Both the position numbers and the translations under genes were made by a program. A DNA stretch of 64,000 nt from Ramazzottius varieornatus (Eukaryota; Tardigrada; Eutardigrada; Parachela; Ramazzottiidae), in assembly GCA_001949185.1 (NCBI GenBank), contig BDGG01000001.1:6968325-7032324 (forward strand), read 5' to 3'. The notes under the pieces are model-generated. The model was not told where the DNA came from, did no database searches, and saw only the letters and a list, made by a program, of their open reading frames with translations. Positions 58,899 through 64,000 of the stretch are shown one piece after another (the stretch's first letter is position 1; each line of letters starts with the position of its first letter).

Positions 58899-60218
58899 TC
58901 ATACACTGTCTTCCAGGAGGTGTTGAACTTCAGCTAAGCTTCTTCGCGCAGCCGGACTTCGCAGAGCTGTTTTGCTGAGCTGGACAGACAATGACCGGAA
59001 CTCCTGCATCACGGCGTGCTGGGCTTGATCAATCCGCTCGTTTATAATTTTCAGCCTTCCTGTCGCAGCTTTCGATGGGGGACCGATAGAGGAACGTTTC
59101 GGGCTCGACTGTTCTCGGAATGCTTTGCACAGACAGGTATCTTTCATTGTCCTCATGAACAGCCGCCATCCGTCAGATTGATTTCTTTCTTGGTAGACTC
59201 GGTATCTTCTCACCACGAATGCCATGTACAGGATAGCGCAGCCGAAGAAGAGGATGCTGACGAAGATGCCCGTTCCGACAACCACAACGTCCAACATGTC
59301 TGGCGCGATAAGAGACGAACTGGGAAACTTCGATGGTGACGAATTGGGTGATTTTTTATGGCTGACGGGAACAGCCAAGTGCCTATTCTGGCAACGTCTT
59401 CCATAATATGGAGCCAGACATTCACAAGAGAATCCTGCACGACGTAAGACCTGATAAACACATAGTCCATAACCACGCTGTCCTACAAACCCTTGTCTTT
59501 GAACATTACCTACGGCAAGTGATTTCATCCAGATCGGTTAGGTCAAGTGGCGCACGTGTTCAGTAGTATTGGCTAACAGCGTGCGCCAGTTGGGAACACG
59601 ATCTTGTCAAGTTTGATTGTTTTGCAAGTGGCGCAGTTTCCAGTGTTATCGGCTGCGAGCGTGCGCCACTTAGGAAACCGAGCTGAGTGAATGCGGCTTC
59701 GCGGCTACCAGATACGGTAGTACAGCACCGTTGCAAGGTAATGCACCAATGTAACGTACCAGTGTATCTTAGCTCTCTTACCTTTGTCTGTAGAGTAGCA
59801 GACACCATGCGACCCGCAGGTATTGGGCGCGCACTCCGGCACCACTTCCTCGCAGTCCACTCCGCGAAATCCCAGCTCGCACTCGCAGGAGTAGTCTCGA
59901 TGGGCTCCGTGAACATTGTAGCAAAGTGCTCCGTTACGACAGGGATTGTCGCGACAGGTAAGCTTGTTGACACAGGCCGAACGAAGCATGATCTGGCCTA
60001 ATGGACAGTGACATGCGTAACTCCCGATGGTGTTCGAACAGGTGGCGCCCGGCGGACAAGCAAAGGCCAGCTGGCTCTCGCACTCGTCGATGTCGGCTTC
60101 GCAGTGTCGTCCATGGAATCCCGCTGGACATAAACACTTGTACTCGCTCTCCTGGGGACCGAAAGTCACACAGGTACCTCCATTTGAGCAGTGAGCACAT
60201 GGGATAGTTTCAGACATG
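58899..60218 (-). CDS. EGF-repeat single-pass membrane protein, 5' end unresolved
   Basis: Two exons, 60217-59782 and 59509-58899, join in phase and give 348 aa. The first holds four EGF-like repeats (CSNGGTCVTF, the calcium-binding type IDECESQLAF, CRNGALCYN, CAPNTCGSHGVC). The fifth EGF is completed in exon 2 (FSCECLAPYYGRRC). A juxtamembrane Ser/Pro stretch is followed by a transmembrane helix (VVVVGTGIFVSILFFGCAIL) and a basic cytoplasmic tail of about 110 aa. The ATG at 60217 directly follows an acceptor (CATCAG) and there is no signal peptide, so a signal-bearing exon probably lies upstream, within 60.2-61.5 kb or beyond. No DSL or laminin-G domain is seen; the ligand or receptor role is unknown. 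The intron carries two hairpins. Confidence 0.75.
59530..59683. repeat. GTGGCGCAC hairpins, copies 18 and 19 in tandem (EGF gene intron)
   Basis: Copy 18 is 59530-59613 (CAAGTGGCGCACG with CGTGCGCCAGTTG). Copy 19 is 59620-59683 (CAAGTGGCGCAG with CGTGCGCCACTTA, loop TTTCCAGTGTTATCGGCTG). They sit close to the 3' splice side of exon 1 and 5' side of exon 2. Confidence 0.8.
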
Positions 60219-61531
60219 CTGATGAGGTGTCAGTTTCCTCGTCGTTGGCTGAAAACGAAGGTACTCGAATTAGAATGATGAGATTTAGTCGCTTTCGTGA
60301 AAATTTGATCCAATGATTCGTATGCAAACCAAAAAATCAAATTCGCGTAGATTAGCAACAATCCACGGCTTTGTGGCCATGGCGAAGACGTGGCCGAGCA
60401 GGTCAGCAGGATTATCTTGGCTTTTTAGGACGATCTGTTCCTGCGAGATCCGTAGTGAAAATCCCTGAGAGAATTGGTCCTAATCTTGAACACACGCGTA
60501 CCAAGAATCTAACCCTGCACTGCGTAGAATCCGGCCAGTTTTTCCACATTAGTTGGTTAGTGCATGTAGCTTACGGAATACGTCTGTCGCACATTGTGCT
60601 GACCACCAGTACAGGGTAGATGTTTTGCACCGCAGGACCTGGAATTAAGAAACTGTAGCGGTACCAGGTAGTTCAATTCGACGGGTGATGTCCGTTCGTT
60701 CAGGAGTCGCAGATGGTAGTCGTGTTCCGATGGAGCGATCGATCACCAATAGACAATAGTTGTACTTTAGTTTCGTGGTCAGATGTACTGCTGGTATATA
60801 TGGCGAGAACCCTGTGTAGGGTCTTCTTCTTCTCGAGTGTGGGTGCGTGTCCACGTGGACACGCCCTTCTCCCTCGTATGACGATGCATAATCGCTTGGG
60901 CTTAAATTGTCTGAACGTCGAAATGCCAGCAGATGTAATCCTTCTACTAATAATGAGGCGTGAAACAGCAGGGGCCACTAAGCGAAGTGCGAGACCTCCC
61001 TCTGCAAAAGTACGTACTGGTCTTGTGACAGGTTCAACCGGCGGAAATCTGTGAAGCAATGATCATGACGTCAAGTTACCAGCAGATATATGACAAGTTT
61101 ATACAGTGCGATTTGTTACAGTCGACACTTCCGATTAACTTTTTGATCTGTCCATTTACTCATTAAGCACGCGTACACACGTTTCTGGACGTTACCCTTT
61201 AACCACCCATTGTACGAATAGAGACATTTAGATCGTCTGTTTGCATACAGACTTTTTGGCGTCTTCCGACTGGTGCGGGTGTATGACGTCAACTGATTTT
61301 CATAACCTGGAAGAGCGTGTTGCACCTGTTTTAGCAGTCCATATCAGAAACGTCTGTATCAGATCCTGGATTGCCACTCCTTGTTTCATCCTTCCCAGCG
61401 GAATTCAGATCCTAATCAAGTAACACAGGATTTACTGCAATGCGTGGATGATCGAGCGTCCGTAATTTCCCAATGGAGTCATTTGGAAGTCGGTGATTGC
61501 GATCCAAGTTCTTTGATTATTCTCTGTCAAG
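60219..61531. promoter_or_regulatory. divergent upstream region, EGF protein and SLC6
   Basis: This is 1.3 kb between divergent genes. It may contain the missing first exon of the EGF protein and 5' UTR exons of the transporter. A short perfect palindrome, GTGTCCACGTGGACAC, lies at 60848-60863 (E-box core CACGTG). No coding is supported. Confidence 0.35.
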
Positions 61532-64000
61532 ATGAGTGTCGCAACGGTGGAAGCCGCGGAACTCAAAGGTTCGTGTTGGTAATTGGCATGAAAGTTTTGC
61601 ATTGAACAGACTTGGTTGGATTTTGAAACCCGGGAGCTTGAACTGCTCGTGAGTAAGTTCGTATGTATGCGGTTGAGAGGGCGGCACGAGTTGGGCTGTG
61701 TTTTTGTGGAGTTCGAAGTATGGGGTCCTGTGGTCATCCCGCTGTGTTCTGATGATTATAGATCGGCCTGTGCCGCATTATGTGCCGATGAAACGGGAAA
61801 CGTGGGATCGCAAAATCGAGTTCCTGCTGGCCATCATCGGCTTTTGCGTCGACCTCGGCAACGTGTGGCGCTTCCCCTACATTTGCTACAAAAATGGTGT
61901 GTGTATACGTCATCCGATTTCTCGCTTGCTCGGATAAATTTTATGGAGCTCTTCTATCGATGCTAATATGAATATTTTTAGGTGGAGGTAAGATATGCGT
62001 GACCTTTGAAACGGAAGCTGTAGTGTGAACCTTTCGGCTGGACTTTCTTCAGTGGGATAACTTTCTGCCGGGTTTTTGTCAGCCGGGCTTATTTCAATAT
62101 AGCTAATTCACTTCCTTGATCATAGGAGCTTTCCTAATACCATACACCGGTAAGTGTCTACCCCACGCTCTCTTACTTTCATGAGATAACAAACCAACGT
62201 ACCAAAACTATTCATCTTACTGTACAATGCTGAAGTTGTCGAAGAGAGCCACCGGATATTAAAAAATGGCAGTTGGCTCCCGGCGACACGCACGTCCTGG
62301 AACGCAGTCCGGTGTCTTTACACTCTAGGAAACTTAAGCTGAGCTACAGTAAACATGTTTACTTTTAGTGATGCTTATACTCGGGGGAATGCCTTTGTTT
62401 TACCTGGAGCTCGCTCTGGGACAATATTACAGATCTGGATGTATCAGTATTTGGAGATATATTTGCCCATTATTCAAAGGCAAGTATATTCTTACGCTGG
62501 CGTTTGTACATTATGAGAACTGTGAGGTATGGGCGGATGGTGCAACCAGATCGCTTTCCCGGGTGGCGCATTCTTTCGGGCAATAACCATGGAAAGTGCG
62601 CCACTTGAGATTACGAACTGGTTTAGTTCAGTTCCTTACGTCCCCTTCAACCTCCGATGGAGTAAACAGGAAGGGTTCTTTGCAAACGCAATTGATGAAG
62701 CAAACAGGAAGGGAACACGCTTCCAAAGTACTCCAGTATTCCTTTTTCATGGGACGACCAAAGCGAAATTGCGCTTGTTTTTGCAGGTGTTGGGTTCGGC
62801 ATCTGCGTTATTGCTTCTTACATGGTGAGTAAAACATTCCAACGGTAGTTGACAGGTTTATCTTTCGGAAATCATGCTGTTTATGGGGTAATTTGTTAAT
62901 AATTGATACTGGCAAAAGTCAGCGAAGGTTGGCTTTCCAAAATAAGCGGACCTACTCGTACCGTTTCCCGATGAGATATTTCCCCCGCTGGCTGACAATC
63001 AGGGCCGATCAAAAAGCGGCGGACTCAGGAGACTGCCGCCACGACCATCATAAACTAGCCGTGGATATGATAAATGAAGTGCGATTCGCCTTCCGTTTAT
63101 ACCTATCTTTTGTAGAGCTTTTACTATAATACCATCATCTCCACCGCCATCTATTACATCTTTGCCTCCTTCACCGAACAACTCCCTTGGGCCAGTGAGT
63201 ACACCGGCTCAATAACGCTCGTGATGGTCCGTGTCGCCGCAGTACAACACTTCATAATACCGTTGTTATTGTTTTAACAACGCGATTAAAATGAACTTGA
63301 ATAGTGCGGTCAAGTTTATATCATACGGTGGACTAATGGCTGCTGATACTTCAACAGATTGTAATCACACATGGAACACTGCAAATTGCAGTGGTAACTC
63401 CTCGTTTGCCTTCGAAGGATCGATTTCACCGGCCGAAGAATATTACCAGTAAGAACCACAAACCTCAAATCCCCACAGGTCAACACGAGGTAGTGCATTG
63501 CGTCATATGGAAAGTAAGAGCGAGATAAATTCAACCGTCGGCAAATAAATCCACTCAGAGTGTTTTTCCAAGTGGCGCACGTTTGCATTGGGATTGGCAG
63601 GGAGCATGCGCCACGTGGGCAAACAGTCAAACGGAAGTCGTTCTCCGTCATGGCAATTTATTTTAGAGAAGGAAGGTGGAATGTGTAGTGATGGAATGGC
63701 TAGGCGTTATAGCTTGTCATTTCACTCTGTAAGCATGCATGATGGTTAGCCTCATCAATCAAAATGGCGCGTTCCATCGGTTGCGGTGATGGACGGTGCG
63801 CAACCGCACTGCTAGTTCTCCACGGTTATCTGGTCAAACAAGTGTGCATCAGAGCGGAAAGCATTGCATATGTGTCGAATTTGAATGGCAAGCATTCATC
63901 CACAATATCTGAAACCTGATGCGTTTACAGGCGCGCGGTGCTGGAGATCCATAGGTCAGAAGGTATCCACGACTTGGGTCCGCCCAAATGGGAGTTCGTC
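61532..64000 (+). CDS. SLC6A4: SLC6 monoamine (serotonin-type) transporter, 5' part
   Basis: Exons 61532-61568, 61762-61896, 61982-61987, 62126-62149, 62369-62479, 62787-62824, 63116-63194, 63358-63448 and 63931 to the window edge give 197 codons in frame. TM1 reads [18 protein letters not shown]; the Asp is the amine-binding residue of monoamine transporters. Then come [48 protein letters not shown], the loop-2 [10 protein letters not shown] with N-glycosylation sites, and [12 protein letters not shown]. This matches SERT/DAT order, closest by eye to SERT. It imports released amine with sodium and chloride. Oddities are an N-terminal tail of only about 28 residues before TM1, a 6-nt exon encoding part of the Gly-Gly-Gly motif, and a GC donor at 62480. 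Two introns carry hairpins. The gene continues past 64000. Confidence 0.93.
62480..62786 (+). other. GC-AG intron of the SLC6 gene
   Basis: Exon 5 must end with AAA G to restore Phe-Lys-Gly-Val-Gly-Phe-Gly; the next bases are GCAAGT, the standard form of a GC donor. The only nearby GT (62484) would break the frame. The intron contains one hairpin. Confidence 0.8.
62549..62625. repeat. GTGGCGCAC hairpin, copy 20 (SLC6 GC-AG intron)
   Basis: GATCGCTTTCCCGGGTGGCGCA pairs with GTGCGCCACTTGAGATTACG; the loop includes GGGCAATAACCATGG. Confidence 0.75.
63561..63630. repeat. GTGGCGCAC hairpin, copy 21 (SLC6 intron 8)
   Basis: GTTTTTCCAAGTGGCGCACG pairs with CATGCGCCACGTGGGCAAAC around a loop TTTGCATTGGGATTGGCAG. 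Confidence 0.8.

Noticed and set aside
22825-63630. Reading the hairpin family as tRNA-derived SINEs or rho-independent terminators
   Set aside because: No A/B box or cloverleaf is visible, and bacterial terminators are meaningless in split animal genes. Stem symmetry fits neither.
22825-63630. CRISPR-like repeats
   Set aside because: Copies are dispersed, palindromic and imperfect, with no regular spacers or cas genes, in an animal genome.

Overview
This is animal nuclear DNA: split genes with short GT-AG introns (mostly 45-300 nt), the standard code, and metazoan families including troponin T, SoxB, PIAS, a monoamine-type SLC6 transporter, URI1, IMPACT, CWH43/PGAP2IP, a scramblase, DLGAP5/HURP, esterase D and mitochondrial acyl carrier protein. 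A chitin-binding (CBM14) mucin-like secreted protein points to a cuticle-bearing ecdysozoan. A SleB-type bacterial cell-wall hydrolase fold and compact introns would fit a tardigrade, but the phylum cannot be fixed from this window alone. One 50-N gap (48262-48311) shows it is a draft assembly.

Layout. 1-8.3 kb: no gene recognised; two palindromic foldback elements. 8.3-12 kb: an unrecognised minus-strand gene fragment, a small unknown basic protein, and a plus-strand locus with good splice sites but in-frame stops. 12.4-16 kb: SleB-like hydrolase fragment, possible transposase tail and a decayed ORF. 16.5 kb: NDUFAB1. 17.7-18.4 kb: a non-autonomous hAT-like element with 8-bp target duplication. 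19.4-32.5 kb: compact gene cluster (unknown 246-aa protein, CWH43, scramblase, ESD, a doubtful plus-strand locus, URI1, IMPACT). 32.7-36.4 kb: CBM14 mucin. 37.6-39.4 kb: SoxB. 40.0 kb: secreted ricin-B-like lectin. 40.9-45.9 kb: PIAS SUMO ligase. 46-51 kb: gene-poor, with the gap. 51.1-54.0 kb: DLGAP5/HURP. 55.0-58.3 kb: troponin T. 58.9-60.2 kb: EGF-repeat membrane protein. 61.5 kb to the end: SLC6A4-like transporter running off the window. Genes lie on both strands without operon structure; scramblase/ESD and lectin/PIAS are convergent with only tens of bases between them.

The most unusual feature is a family of about 21 short hairpins (roughly 60-100 nt; arms built on AAGTGGCGCACG / CGTGCGCCACTT, loop often CCAGTGTTATTGGCTG). 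All lie right of 22.8 kb and nearly all lie inside introns, often as tandem pairs. The second notable point is a single in-frame TAG in the otherwise well-preserved scramblase, exactly where the family has a Trp. That is either a nonsense allele or error, or a candidate A-to-I (UAG to UIG, read as Trp) editing site.

Exon models were built by hand from GT/AG sites with matching phases; in most genes the summed exons are an exact multiple of three. They are not backed by transcripts.
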